A stretch of DNA of 64,000 nucleotides from Rhizobacter sp. Root1221 (GCF_001425785.1 NZ_LMDI01000016.1:43417-107416), one strand, 5' to 3'. Positions 13,382 through 22,265 are shown, counted from the stretch's first letter. Notes: a model not told the origin generated them from the sequence alone. Made by a program: numbers and translations.

Positions 13382-13516
13382 ATGAAACGACTGTTCATGC
13401 TGATCGGCGTCGCTTTGGCGCTCGTCAGTGGTTTTGCCATCGGACATGGCGGCGGGCTCGATTCAAGCGGCTGCCACCACGACAACAAGAACGGCGGCTA
13501 CCACTGCCACCGTTGA
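13382..13516 (+). CDS. Small secreted YHYH-like metal-motif protein
   Basis: 44 aa. MKRLFMLIGVALALVSGFA is a clear signal peptide, leaving a roughly 25-residue mature peptide rich in His, Cys and Gly (HGGGLDSSGCHHDNKN then GGYHCHR). The GGLDxxGCHxDxxxGGYHCH pattern is seen in small secreted proteins and at the ends of nuclease-like proteins and looks metal-binding; function unknown. A good GGGAG ribosome-binding site lies 7 bases upstream. The next frame, a HupE-like permease, starts 25 bases downstream. Confidence 0.7.
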   Translation: MKRLFMLIGVALALVSGFAIGHGGGLDSSGCHHDNKNGGYHCHR

Positions 13517-13541
13517 GCGACGCCGCCATTCGCGTCCGGTC

Positions 13542-14078
13542 GTGAACGCCTTCGCCGTCAGCGGCTTCTGGAACGGTCTCACCCACCCGATCCTGGGCGT
13601 CGACCATCTGATTGCCATGGTTGCGGTGGGCGTCGTCAGTGCAAAACTCGGCCGACGAGCACTTTGGGCCGTACCGTCCGCATTTGTCATAGCCATGGCC
13701 GCAGGCGGTATCGCGGGGCTGAGCGGTTTCGTGCTGACTCAAGCAGAGCAATGGATTGCGGCCTCGCTGATCGCTCTGGGGGGAGTGGTCGCACTGAACC
13801 GAGCCGCACTCGCCCGACACTCGACTCTCGTCTCCACAGCCTCCCTCGCTTTCGTGATGATCTTCGGTGCTGCCCACGGCAACGCGCATGGGCTCGAAAT
13901 CCCGGAAACCGCAGGGCCTATCGGCTTCGCCGCAGGCTTTCTTTCGGGCACATCGCTGCTGCACCTCGCAGGCGTGGGAATCGGGATGTTGTCCGAGCGG
14001 TGGATCGCGGTGTCGGTCCCGGTACGGATCGCCGGTGTGTTTGCAGTGGCATTGGGTGGCGGGTTGTCAGTGCGGTAG
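13542..14078 (+). CDS. HupE/UreJ-family membrane protein
   Basis: About 178 aa, almost entirely hydrophobic with roughly six membrane helices. The LTHPILGVDHLIAMVAVGV segment and the later FGAAHGNAHGLEIP block are hallmarks of HupE/UreJ proteins, nickel (or cobalt) permeases usually found with hydrogenase or urease genes. Neither is present here. Members normally carry a signal peptide ending in a His-rich mature start; here the open frame upstream of GTG 13542 is not convincing, so I start at that GTG. A His/Gly-rich signal-peptide ORF lies just upstream in another frame. Confidence 0.7.
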   Translation: MNAFAVSGFWNGLTHPILGVDHLIAMVAVGVVSAKLGRRALWAVPSAFVIAMAAGGIAGLSGFVLTQAEQWIAASLIALGGVVALNRAALARHSTLVSTASLAFVMIFGAAHGNAHGLEIPETAGPIGFAAGFLSGTSLLHLAGVGIGMLSERWIAVSVPVRIAGVFAVALGGGLSVR

Positions 14079-14121
14079 CGTGACAACGCGTCGCCTCTCA
14101 GCCGCCAGCACGGCCAACGGC

Positions 14122-14127
14122 TATAGT
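14122..14127 (+). promoter_or_regulatory. Candidate -10 box (TATAGT) for helicase gene
   Basis: TATAGT followed by CGCGCC, 35 bases before the helicase start. The same -10 plus CG-rich context precedes pyrG. No clear -35. Confidence 0.35.
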
Positions 14128-14161
14128 CGCGCCCTCCCACCGTCTCGTCCCACCGATCGCC

Positions 14162-16171
14162 ATGAGCCTCGCCGACCTGCGTGCGGCGCTGGACGCCGAG
14201 CTCGCGGCCACGCCCGAGTACTACGACTTCAAGGTCCTTCGCAGCGAGCGCGACGGTGCGCTGTGGCGCGTGACGCTGGAGCCGGGGTACGTCTATGCCG
14301 ATGGCCAGCGGCCGGGCCAGGCGTCGGCCCAGGCCCTGCTGGACGACAGCCTGGATGGCGCGTCCGCGTGGTGGGGTGCGCCGGTGAAGGGCGGCGCCAG
14401 CGTGCTGGCGGTGGTGGCCGAAGACGACCAGCTGGTGTTGCAGAACGCGAGCGCACGGCCGCCCGGGCCGGACTGCCTGATCCGCCTCTACCCCACGCGT
14501 TTCCTCAATGCCGTGGCCGAGGCCTGGTGGGACACGCCCTGGGCCGAACGTGCGCTCGCGTGCCTGCCCGACCTGGCCCACCCGCAGCCAGTGGACGACG
14601 GTCCGGCACTGACCGGCGCACCGTTCCGCTGGCTGCGCGCGGCGCAGCGCCAGGCCCTGTCCCTCGTGCGGCACAGCAGCGCCTTCCTCTGGGGACCACC
14701 CGGCACCGGCAAGACCACCACGCTGGGCGTGCTGCTGGCCGAGTACCTGGACACCCGGCCCACGGCCCGGGTGTTGCTGCTGTCCACCACCAACCACGCG
14801 GTGGACCTGGCCACGGTGGCCGTCGACAAGGCGCTGCAAAAGGGCCGGCGTGAGCACTGCCGGGAAGCGGTGCAGCGGCTCGGCACACGCTTCGACGCCG
14901 CGGCCTATGCCGGCCGCGAACACCTGATCCCCACCGCCGACCGCGACCTGATCGCACGGCTTGCCCGCGCCGAGGCGGCCCGGCCGTCGTCGCGCGACGC
15001 CGCGGCGCTGAAGGCGTGGGCCGACCGCGTGGCCGCACTGCGCGACGCGCTGCGCACGTCGTCACTGCAGGTGTTGCAGCGTTGCCGGCTGGCCAGCATG
15101 ACCACCACTCGCGCCGCATTCACGCTGAAGACCCTGCGGGAACTGGCACCGGACGGCGGGCCGCCGTTCGACCTGGTGGTCTTCGACGAGGCCAGCCAGG
15201 TGAGCCTCGCGCACGCGCTCGCCCTCATGCCACTGGGCCGCGCCCGGCTGTTCGCTGGCGACCCGCAACAGCTCTCGCCGGTGCTGCGGAGCACCGACCG
15301 TGGGGCGCGCCAGTGGCTGGGCCGCTCGGCGTTCGCCGAGAAGCCGCGCCAGGCGCCATCGGTCGCGCTGCTGGACGAGCAGTCGCGCATGGCCGGTCCC
15401 ATCAGTGACCTGGTCAGCGACCTCTTCTACGACGGCGCACTGCACGTGGCCGCCGACGCGGCCGCCCTGCCCGGCTGGCAGGCGGCGCGCCAGCGTGCGC
15501 TGGGGGAGGTCGATGCCAACACCCACGTCCACGTGCACCGGCTGAAGACCGATGGCGCCTGGTCGGCGGCCGAACGAGGGCCGGTGCGCCGGGAGTCGGC
15601 AGAGGCCATTGCCACCCTGGTGGCCGCCGCGCTGGACAGTGGCGAGTGGCAGCCGCACGAGCTGATCGTGCTGACTCCGTTCCGCGCGCAGCGGGCGCTG
15701 ATACGCCAACGCCTGCGTGCCCACGGTGTCTCCGAGGCCGTGAAGGTCAGCACCGTCCACCGCGCGCAGGGCAGCGAGGCGCCGGTGGTGCTGTTCGACC
15801 CGGCAGACGGCGCCCAGCCTTTCCTGCAGACCGAGGAAGCACAGCGGCTGGTGAACGTGGCCCTGAGCCGCGCGCAAGGGAAAGTGGTGGTCTTCCTGTC
15901 GGCGGCCGATGCGGCCAACCCGCTGCTCTCACCCATCGTGCAGCGCCTGCGGTTGGCCGGCGATGCACGCGAGGCGGTGCCCCTGCTGGACCTGGCCCGG
16001 CAGCCGGGCTTCCCGGCCAATGCGCTGGGCCTGCGTGTCCGTGCCGGACGCCACACCGGCGAGGTGTCGCGGCTGAGCCCGGACGGGCAGCAGTTCTGGC
16101 TGGTCAACGAACGCACAGGCGCCACGCAGCTCTTCGACACCGCGTTCTGGCGCGCCCGTGCGAGGGATTGA
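14162..16171 (+). CDS. Superfamily 1 (UPF1/DNA2-like) helicase
   Basis: 669 aa. Walker A GPPGTGKTTT lies near residues 180-189; the Walker B/DEAD-equivalent is VVFDEASQVSLA near 340; motif III is AGDPQQLSPV; motif V is STVHRAQGSEAPVV; and motif VI is RLVNVALSRAQ near 565. These are the UPF1-like SF1B signatures, so an ATP-dependent 5'-3' DNA or RNA helicase is expected. The N-terminal 170 residues contain no domain I recognise. It has its own promoter-like -10 upstream and is convergent with the HAF-repeat gene, 23 bases apart, so it is probably monocistronic. The biological target is unknown. Confidence 0.85.
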   Translation: MSLADLRAALDAELAATPEYYDFKVLRSERDGALWRVTLEPGYVYADGQRPGQASAQALLDDSLDGASAWWGAPVKGGASVLAVVAEDDQLVLQNASARPPGPDCLIRLYPTRFLNAVAEAWWDTPWAERALACLPDLAHPQPVDDGPALTGAPFRWLRAAQRQALSLVRHSSAFLWGPPGTGKTTTLGVLLAEYLDTRPTARVLLLSTTNHAVDLATVAVDKALQKGRREHCREAVQRLGTRFDAAAYAGREHLIPTADRDLIARLARAEAARPSSRDAAALKAWADRVAALRDALRTSSLQVLQRCRLASMTTTRAAFTLKTLRELAPDGGPPFDLVVFDEASQVSLAHALALMPLGRARLFAGDPQQLSPVLRSTDRGARQWLGRSAFAEKPRQAPSVALLDEQSRMAGPISDLVSDLFYDGALHVAADAAALPGWQAARQRALGEVDANTHVHVHRLKTDGAWSAAERGPVRRESAEAIATLVAAALDSGEWQPHELIVLTPFRAQRALIRQRLRAHGVSEAVKVSTVHRAQGSEAPVVLFDPADGAQPFLQTEEAQRLVNVALSRAQGKVVVFLSAADAANPLLSPIVQRLRLAGDAREAVPLLDLARQPGFPANALGLRVRAGRHTGEVSRLSPDGQQFWLVNERTGATQLFDTAFWRARARD

Positions 16172-16194
16172 TTCCGCCGGGGTCACGACCGACG

Positions 16195-17361
16195 TCAATG
16201 CCCTGGCCACCCGCGGGGCCGCAGCGACAGCAGGAACCCCTGGTGCCCGCCCGTGATGCTGTTGAACGCTTCGCCCGTGATCCAGCCGTGGTCGTTGATG
16301 CCGGTCGCAGCACCAAGGTACCAGCCCGCGTCGCGGGTGGCCGCGTCGAGCAGGCTGTTCAGGTCGATGGCCACGTTGCCGCGCCACAGCGCCGCATGCC
16401 CATTGGGGTCGTTGGCGAGCGAACTCCACCCGACCGCCAGGCCGGCGTTGTTGACATCGTGTGCGGCGGCAGTCTCGCCGCCGAGCGTGCCCAGGTCGGT
16501 CAGCCTGCCGCGGCGCCACATGACAGCGCGTGGTCCCGACTCCGTGCCCGGCGGGGAACTGCTGCCGACGATCAGGCCTGCGTCGTTGATCGCGTTGGCA
16601 TGGTGCTCCGTTCCGCCCAACCCGGCGAGTTCGATCACGGCACCGTCGCGCCACACGGTCGCATGCCGGCCCGTGGGCTCCCCCGTGGTGCTCCAGCCCA
16701 CGATGGTGCCGGCGTTGTTGATGTCGTTCGCCGAGCTGTAGACACCGCCCAGCGTGCCGAGGTCGGTCAACCGGCCGGCACGCCACAACGTGGCGTGCAA
16801 CGGCGCCAGGGTCTCGGGGCCCAGATAGCTCCAGCCCACGATCAGTCCGGCGTTGTTGATGCCCGTGGCACCGCTGGCAACGGCGTTGTTCAGGACACCC
16901 AGGTCGACAGGGCGGCCGCCAACCCACAAGGTCGCGTGCGAGGACGAGCCGTTGGGGATGATGGCGACGGTGCTGTTTCCCACGATCTTGCCGGCATCGT
17001 TGATGGCCGAGGCACTGCCGCTGCCGATGCCACCGATCGTCGGGAACCGGGTGGCCGAACCGCGGTACCACAACGTGGTGCCGAAGTCGGCGGCTTCACC
17101 GGCCCCTGATGTGCCCACGACCTGCGTGGCGTTGTTGAGCGCGCGCCCGGAGCTCTCCGTGCCGTCCACCGGGGCCAGCAGCGTGAAGGCCTGCCGCACG
17201 GCCCGGAGGTCCGAGGCCGACACCTCCTCCCCGGTCACGCTCGCCAGCGCCTTCGACGCGTCCGCGTCGGCACTGGCCTCGGGGTTGTCATCCCCTCCCC
17301 CACCGCAGGCGGCCAGCGCCAGCGGGGCAAGTCCGGACATCACGAAGGTTCTGCGCTGCAT
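16195..17361 (-). CDS. HAF-repeat lipoprotein
   Basis: 388 aa. The N-terminus has a twin-arginine-like RRTF and a lipobox ending LAAC, followed by Gly and Asp, so it is probably exported and lipidated. From about residue 75 on, the protein is a string of repeats of the form ATLWR-G-LTDLGTLGG--S-A--IN-AG-IVGWS, the HAF extracellular repeat, predicted to form a beta-propeller-like fold. At least six units are visible. Function unknown; such proteins are surface or secreted in many Burkholderiales. The start is followed upstream by a 766-base intergenic region. Confidence 0.8.
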   Translation of the reverse strand: MQRRTFVMSGLAPLALAACGGGGDDNPEASADADASKALASVTGEEVSASDLRAVRQAFTLLAPVDGTESSGRALNNATQVVGTSGAGEAADFGTTLWYRGSATRFPTIGGIGSGSASAINDAGKIVGNSTVAIIPNGSSSHATLWVGGRPVDLGVLNNAVASGATGINNAGLIVGWSYLGPETLAPLHATLWRAGRLTDLGTLGGVYSSANDINNAGTIVGWSTTGEPTGRHATVWRDGAVIELAGLGGTEHHANAINDAGLIVGSSSPPGTESGPRAVMWRRGRLTDLGTLGGETAAAHDVNNAGLAVGWSSLANDPNGHAALWRGNVAIDLNSLLDAATRDAGWYLGAATGINDHGWITGEAFNSITGGHQGFLLSLRPRGWPGH

Positions 17362-17779
17362 TGCTGCTCCTCAACGGTGATCCACCCACCTTCCGGTACA
17401 GCAGACCACGCACGAGATGGGGTGTGAACACGACGTGGTCGGCCATCGTATGCCCGAGGCATGGGCGATGCAATCCGCTTCGCGGGGCATCGTCATCCAG
17501 ATTCACGACGCCCAATCGGCCGTTGCGCATTCAGGCCATCCGGCCGGCGGATCAGTGGGCGAGCCGGTCCGCCAGGTGGGCTGCAGCGCGCCCCGCGCAA
17601 ACTGGGAACCCGATCAACCCAGGCGAACGCCGGGACCCGCTGGACGCGTGTGCCTGAGCATGTGATGCAGAGCAAGTGGCGCCTGCAGCGGGCGCCAAGC
17701 GTTCCACATTGTCGAGAGAATCGTGAGGCGAGGAGTTTCAGTCCAGATGTGACCGGGACGTCGCGGCGCCTGGGCACGG

Positions 17780-17815
17780 TGGGCCCCGACCTCCGTCGGG
17801 GTGACGGGGATTTTC
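17780..17815 (+). repeat. REP-like palindrome, copy 1 (diverged)
   Basis: Contains GGGCCCCGACCTCCGTCGGG then GTGACGGGG. The palindromic core CCCCGAC...GTCGGGG plus trailing GTGACGG matches the layout of the copies at 17976-18026 and 63794-63847, with a diverged loop. Dispersed intergenic elements of this shape are common in Burkholderiales genomes. Confidence 0.6.
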
Positions 17816-17816
17816 C

Positions 17817-17843
17817 CCGGACAGCAGTGTCACTGCTGTCCGG
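17817..17843. repeat. 27-bp near-perfect palindrome
   Basis: CCGGACAGCAGTG, one T, then CACTGCTGTCCGG: thirteen perfectly complementary bases with a single-base centre. It lies directly after REP-like copy 1, outside any gene. There is no T-tract, so a terminator is unlikely; an operator or a mobile-element end remnant are alternatives. Confidence 0.8.
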
Positions 17844-17975
17844 AATAATGCCCCCCAGTTGAAGCGTTGCCAGTAGGTATCGGGGAAGTAGCCTCAGCGA
17901 CCGAGAAGCGACTCAATTCTCGAACTGACCACCGACGCTGTGGAGCGAGATGCGCAACGCCAGACAAGTGCCAGC

Positions 17976-18026
17976 GCCGGCGTGCCAGGCCAGGGTGGAG
18001 ACCCCGGCCTGCGCCGGGGTGACGGC
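17976..18026 (+). repeat. REP-like palindrome, copy 2
   Basis: About 50 bases including CCAGGGTGGAGACCCCGGCC and then TGCGCCGGGGTGACGGCT. The core ACCCCGGC-CTGC-GCCGGGGT is a strong hairpin. The copy at 63794-63847, on the other strand, shares the core exactly and the flanking GGCGTGC--GG-CAGGGTG with few changes. Confidence 0.75.
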
Positions 18027-18127
18027 TGAGGCGAAGGCCGTGGGCAAGGTGTTGATCCGGCTGCGGTAGCGATGCGTCCGGAATGCACCACGCCCCGCCG
18101 CCTGCCGGCGGGGCGTGGGCACCGGCG

Positions 18128-18583
18128 TCAGGCCCGCACGCTGTCGCGCAGTGCCTTCACCTGGTCGTGGTTCGCGCGAGCGCCTTGAAGCTGGCGTTCG
18201 ATCACCGTGCGGACGTCCGCAGGGAGCCCGGTGGTGGCAGCGGCCTTGCGGTACATCGCAACGGCCTTGTCCTCGCCACGTTCACATTCCGAGAGGATCG
18301 CGTGGTCCTCGTGGGCGCTGGTGGACACGGCCGCCTTGACCGCCACCCACCCGCGGTGCAGCGCGCCCATGGCGGTGCCGTCATCCTCGGGCTCGCCGCC
18401 GTATTGGCGCACGAAGCTCTGGAGTTCCGCGGCGGCCGCGGCACAGGCCGAGGCCCGGGCAGAAAGGGCCGACCTCACGGCCGCGCTGTGTGCCCGTTCC
18501 GCGCTGGTGCGAAAACCATACTCGCCGTCCTTCGACACTTCGACCAAGTCATTCAAGATGTCCACGATGTCGTCGTTGTCCAC
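18128..18583 (-). CDS. DUF2383 (PA2169-type) four-helix protein
   Basis: 151 aa, all-helical. The residues match DUF2383 ferritin-like four-helix bundles: DILNDLVEVSKDGEYGFRTSAE at the start, AAAAELQSFVRQYGGEPEDDGT in the middle and LSECERGEDKAVAMYRKA near residue 105. Function unknown; homologues are often stress-induced. The GTG start at 18583 has AAGGAG seven bases upstream, which decides the start. It stands alone, 139 bases from the OmpA-family gene. Confidence 0.82.
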   Translation of the reverse strand: MDNDDIVDILNDLVEVSKDGEYGFRTSAERAHSAAVRSALSARASACAAAAAELQSFVRQYGGEPEDDGTAMGALHRGWVAVKAAVSTSAHEDHAILSECERGEDKAVAMYRKAAATTGLPADVRTVIERQLQGARANHDQVKALRDSVRA

Positions 18584-18722
18584 GTCAATCTCCTTGCGGT
18601 TGCGGAACCCACAGCATGCGCAAACCGGCCGGCGTTGGCTGCCGGAGGCGAGCCCGAAGCCACGTGCGCGCAGGCCTACAGCGGTTGCTCGCCGGATCTG
18701 CGGCCGTGGCCGGCGCCGGACG

Positions 18723-19718
18723 CTATTGCTTCACCAGCTCCACGCGCCGGTTCTTCTCGCGCCCCGCATCGCTGTCGTTCGACGCGACGGGGGCCAGTGA
18801 CGCCACCCCTCTCGGCAGCAAGCGCTTCGCCTCGATCTTGTGGTTGGCCTCCAGCGCCTTGACCACCATCTCGGCGCGCCGCTGCGACAGGTCCGCGTTG
18901 GCGGCGAGGCTGCCCTGGCTGTCGGTGTGGCCCACGATGTAGACGTTCAGGGCCGGCTGGCTCTTCAGCAGCTTCGCCATCTCGTCGAGCGCGGCCTTGG
19001 ATTCGGGCTTGACGTCGGCCTTGCCGGTGTCGAAGTACACGCCGTAGACGGCGACCTTGCCATCGTCGGCGATGCGCTTGGCCATGGTCTCGGCACTCAG
19101 GTTGGCGCTGACCTTGCCCGCTTCCATCGCCCGGCTTTCCACCAGCTCGATGTAGACACCACCGTTCTGCTTGTCCACCGGGTCCACCACGTAGACCGCC
19201 GCGTGCACCGTGGAGCCGTCGGGCCTGGTGCCTTGCGCCAGCACGTACCGCGTGCTGTAGCGCCCGTAGTTGAATGCCGACCAGTAGCTGGTGTCGGGGA
19301 AGATCTTCGTCCCCACACGCTCGAGCATGAGCCCGCCGAACTGCTTGCCACACGTTTCCTTCGCGCACGCGTAAAGCATCGTCAGGCCGGCCTGCTTCAG
19401 CGCGGCCTCGTAGTTGCGCATCACCTCGAGCGAAGAACGTTCCTGCGGGTAGTTGTAGGCCAGCCGCGTGTAGCGGCCCTCCAGCGGCAGCCACTTCTCG
19501 GGGGAGCGCTTGCCGTCGTCGATCACCTTGCCGGCGACCAGCTGGACGTCGATGTACTCCTTGGCTTCGTGGCCCACGAGCCTGGCGCCGTCGAACCGTG
19601 ACAGCAGCGGGTGGTCCTTCACGCCCGTCACGGTGTCCTGCGCGGGCATGCCGAGGGCGTGGGCGAAACTTGCGGCGGCCAGCAAGCCGGCCCCGAACAA
19701 CAGTTGGTGCTTTCTCAT
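18723..19718 (-). CDS. OmpA-family outer-membrane protein
   Basis: 331 aa. A signal peptide (MRKHQLLFGAGLLAAASFAHA) is followed by a roughly 190-residue N-terminal domain resembling DUF4892 (DHPLLSRFDGARLVGHEAKEY...). The C-terminus is an OmpA/peptidoglycan-binding domain: VYFDTGKADVKPESKAAL near 225, IVGHTDSQGS near 258, and NRRVELV at the end. These residues bind diaminopimelate in peptidoglycan, so it probably tethers the outer membrane. It is unrelated by context to the MotB-like OmpA gene at 23.5 kb. Confidence 0.87.
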   Translation of the reverse strand: MRKHQLLFGAGLLAAASFAHALGMPAQDTVTGVKDHPLLSRFDGARLVGHEAKEYIDVQLVAGKVIDDGKRSPEKWLPLEGRYTRLAYNYPQERSSLEVMRNYEAALKQAGLTMLYACAKETCGKQFGGLMLERVGTKIFPDTSYWSAFNYGRYSTRYVLAQGTRPDGSTVHAAVYVVDPVDKQNGGVYIELVESRAMEAGKVSANLSAETMAKRIADDGKVAVYGVYFDTGKADVKPESKAALDEMAKLLKSQPALNVYIVGHTDSQGSLAANADLSQRRAEMVVKALEANHKIEAKRLLPRGVASLAPVASNDSDAGREKNRRVELVKQ

Positions 19719-19818
19719 CTGTGCTCCCTGGTCAACAGCGGCGGATTCTAGAACCAGGGATGCAAGCCCCCGCGGCGGGGCACACGGGCCGCGGGAGGGG
19801 CAAATGCCGTCGGGGTGT

Positions 19819-20475
19819 TCAGCCCGGCTGCTTCGTGGTGCGCAGGTAGGGCTTGATGGTCTTGAAGCCCGGGAACGACTTCTCGGCTTCCTCGTTGCTC
19901 ACCGCCGTGGTGATGATCACGTCGTCGCCTTGCTTCCAGTTCACCGGCGTGGCGACCTTGTGCTTCGCGGTGAGCTGCATCGAGTCGAGCACGCGCAGGA
20001 TCTCGTCGAAGTTGCGGCCGGTGGTCATGGGGTACGTCAGCATCAGCTTGATCTTCTTGTCCGGGCCGATGATGAAGACCGAACGCACCGTGGCGTTGGT
20101 GGCCGCGGTGCGGCCCTCGGCGGTGCCGGCTTCGTCCGCCGGCAACATGTTGTACAGCTTGGCCACGGCCAGGTCGGTGTCACCGATCATGGGGTACTTG
20201 ACGGTGGCACCCTGCGTTTCCTCGATGTCGGCCACCCACTTGCCGTGGCTCTCCACCGGGTCGACCGACAGGCCGATCAGCTTGCAGTTGCGCCGGGTGA
20301 ACTCCGGTTCGATCTTGGCCATGTAGCCGAGTTCGGTGGTGCACACCGGGGTGAAGTCCTTGGGGTGCGAGAACAGGCAAGCCCAGCCGTCGCCGATCCA
20401 GCTGTGGAAGTCGATGGGGCCCTGCGTGGTCTGCGCGGTGAAGTTGGGAGCGGTGTCGTTGATGCGAAGTGACAT
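19819..20475 (-). CDS. 1-Cys peroxiredoxin (Prx6 family)
   Basis: 218 aa. Reduces peroxides with the peroxidatic cysteine at residue 45 in DFTPVCTTELG; Arg and Thr of the active site are also in place. The long C-terminal arm (TPVNWKQGDDVIITTAVSNE) places it in the Prx6/1-Cys class rather than AhpC. A GGAG-like site precedes the ATG. It lies 136 bases downstream of a TauE/SafE permease gene on the same strand; whether the two are linked is unclear. Cytoplasmic. Confidence 0.92.
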   Translation of the reverse strand: MSLRINDTAPNFTAQTTQGPIDFHSWIGDGWACLFSHPKDFTPVCTTELGYMAKIEPEFTRRNCKLIGLSVDPVESHGKWVADIEETQGATVKYPMIGDTDLAVAKLYNMLPADEAGTAEGRTAATNATVRSVFIIGPDKKIKLMLTYPMTTGRNFDEILRVLDSMQLTAKHKVATPVNWKQGDDVIITTAVSNEEAEKSFPGFKTIKPYLRTTKQPG

Positions 20476-20611
20476 GGCAGTCTCCGGTTGAAAGTGCCTT
20501 CAGCATCTTGCCGCGAGACGAGGTGCCTGTGAAAAAAAACGCTACTCGGCACGCATAAGGGAATACCCTTTGCATCGATCCAGACGTTTGCTTTCCGGCC
20601 TTCCCCCAGCC

Positions 20612-21361
20612 CTACCCGCGAAGCAGCGATGGCACTGACGCCACCAGCAATGCCACGCCGGACGCCGTCAGCAGGCACAGCACCAACTTCCTGAACGTGG
20701 CCTCGGAGAGGCCGACATAGAGGCGTCCACCCAGCAGCGCGGGGACAAGCATCGCCGGGGCGACGATGGCGAACATGGGCAGCATGTCGCGGGTGACGAT
20801 GCCCTTGGCCAGATACACGCCCATGGTCACCATGAGCGCGGCCAGGTTGAAATTCTGGATGATGGCGCGCTGCTCATCCTTCTGGAAGCCCCGGAGGGTG
20901 CACCACAGCGTCGGAATGGTCCCCGTGAAACCGCCGAGGCCACCCATGATGCCGCCGACACCTCCGATGACGCCGTCTGCCAGCCTGCCGCCTGCCTTGA
21001 TCTTCGGCAGGTGGCTCGCAAAGAGCATCGCGGGGCACCAGAGGATCAGGAACAGGCCCAGCGCCGCCTTGAAAACCTGCACGTCGAGCAGCGGAAGGAT
21101 GGCCACGCCGATCGGGATGCCCACAAGACCGCCCAGCAAGAAGGGCAACAGCTTGGCCAGGTCGAAACCTCGCCGCACGGTCACCGCGGCAATGACCTGC
21201 CCCGTGAGCGCACCAAACACGGCCAGGGCCGCTGCAAGCTTGGGGTCGAGGGACCATGCCCAGAAAGACATGGCGGTCAGTCCGAAGGCAAAGCCGGACA
21301 GGCCCTGGACAAAACCGGCGACCACCGCGCCGATGGCTACCACGATCATTGCGTTGTCCAT
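20612..21361 (-). CDS. TauE/SafE-family sulfite/organosulfur exporter
   Basis: 249 aa with about eight predicted membrane helices. The repeated GxxxGFxxGLxGFAFGL pattern at residues 10-27 and GGVGGIMGGLGGFTGTIPTLW near 133-153 are typical of the two-fold TauE/SafE repeat. Members export sulfite, sulfoacetate or similar anions; the substrate cannot be assigned here. Inner membrane. The neighbours (peroxiredoxin downstream, DUF1801 gene upstream) do not define the pathway. Confidence 0.85.
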   Translation of the reverse strand: MDNAMIVVAIGAVVAGFVQGLSGFAFGLTAMSFWAWSLDPKLAAALAVFGALTGQVIAAVTVRRGFDLAKLLPFLLGGLVGIPIGVAILPLLDVQVFKAALGLFLILWCPAMLFASHLPKIKAGGRLADGVIGGVGGIMGGLGGFTGTIPTLWCTLRGFQKDEQRAIIQNFNLAALMVTMGVYLAKGIVTRDMLPMFAIVAPAMLVPALLGGRLYVGLSEATFRKLVLCLLTASGVALLVASVPSLLRG

Positions 21362-21427
21362 GCGCCCGGTGTTTCCTGTGGGTCTCTTGGTGTTGTTGCC
21401 TGGAAGGCGGGCCAGGCCCGACAGCGC

Positions 21428-21814
21428 CTAGGAAGCCTTGTTCAGCGCCACGGCTGCCCGGATGAGCGCCTTCAGCGCCTTCTCGTCGAGCTTGTCGCCC
21501 TCGTGGACATCGATGGCACGCCGCACGTTGCCGTCCAGGCTCGCGTTGAAGAGGCCCGACGGGTCATCGAGTGCGGCGCCCTTGGCGAAGGTCATCTTCA
21601 CGGCCTTCTTGTACGTCTCGCCGGTGCAGATCAGCCCGTGGTGCGACCAGACCGGGTTCGACCACTTCCACTCCTCGACCACGCCGGGGTCCGCCGCCAG
21701 GATCAGCGCACGGACCCGGGCGAGCATCTCGCCCCGCCAGTCACCCAGGGTGGCGATGCGCTCATCGATCAGTTCGGCTGGCGACGCCACCGCGTTCACC
21801 GGGCTCTTGTTCAT
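21428..21814 (-). CDS. DUF1801 domain protein
   Basis: About 128 aa from ATG 21814, which has GGAGAAAGGTGG upstream. A GTG at 21865 would overlap the previous gene and add 17 unlikely residues. The core GVVEEWKWSNPVWSHHGLICTG and the later KMTFAKGAALDDP are typical DUF1801 (YdhG/SufE-like fold). These proteins are small, cytoplasmic and uncharacterised. It is the third gene of an AraC-VOC-DUF1801 set on the minus strand. Confidence 0.8.
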   Translation of the reverse strand: MNKSPVNAVASPAELIDERIATLGDWRGEMLARVRALILAADPGVVEEWKWSNPVWSHHGLICTGETYKKAVKMTFAKGAALDDPSGLFNASLDGNVRRAIDVHEGDKLDEKALKALIRAAVALNKAS

Positions 21815-21857
21815 GCGATCCACCTTTCTCCGGACGACCCCGGGTTTCCGTTCATCG

Positions 21858-22265
21858 TCAGCCACGCGCCTGGATCATCTTCCACCCGTTCCCCGACGGG
21901 TCACGGAACCCGGCATCCACGGTGCCGAATCGTTCCACCGGCTCCTGCGTGAACTCCACCCCGCGGGCCAGCAGCCGGTCATAGGCGGCGCGGCAGTTGT
22001 CCACGGTCAGCACCAGCGGCGGCATCGCGCCCTTGGCCACCACCGCGCGCAGCGCCTGGGCCGTCGCCGCGTCATGAACCGGCGGCCCCGGCGTGAAGAG
22101 CCCCAGCTGGAACGACGGCTGGTCGGGATGCTGCACCGTCAGCCAGCGGTAGTCACCATTGCCCACGTCCGTGTGGACGCGAAACCCGAGCTTGTCGACG
22201 TAGAACGCGAGCGCTTCGGCCTGATCGTGGACGTACAGGCCCACCACTTGAACACCTTGACTCAT
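21858..22265 (-). CDS. VOC-family (glyoxalase/bleomycin-resistance-like) protein
   Basis: 135 aa with the beta-alpha-beta-beta-beta repeats of the vicinal-oxygen-chelate fold: VVGLYVHDQAEALAFYVDKLGF at the start and GFRDPSGNGWKMIQ at the end. Metal ligands are not fully obvious, so binding-only function is possible. AAGGAGGT precedes the ATG by 6 bases, an excellent ribosome-binding site. The upstream AraC gene overlaps its first 113 bases in another frame, indicating tight coupling of regulator and enzyme. Confidence 0.85.
   Translation of the reverse strand: MSQGVQVVGLYVHDQAEALAFYVDKLGFRVHTDVGNGDYRWLTVQHPDQPSFQLGLFTPGPPVHDAATAQALRAVVAKGAMPPLVLTVDNCRAAYDRLLARGVEFTQEPVERFGTVDAGFRDPSGNGWKMIQARG

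Larger units (their letters stand above)
17362..18127. other. Gene-poor intergenic region with palindromic repeats
   Basis: No credible coding frame on either strand. The stretch holds two copies of a REP-like palindromic element (17780-17815 and 17976-18026) and one long near-perfect hairpin (17817-17843), described separately. The rest has no recognisable structure. Confidence 0.6.

Noticed and set aside
20520..20580. AAGGG-AATA-CCCTT palindrome upstream of the peroxiredoxin as an OxyR-type site
   Set aside because: Only five-base arms and no match to a known operator; left unassigned.
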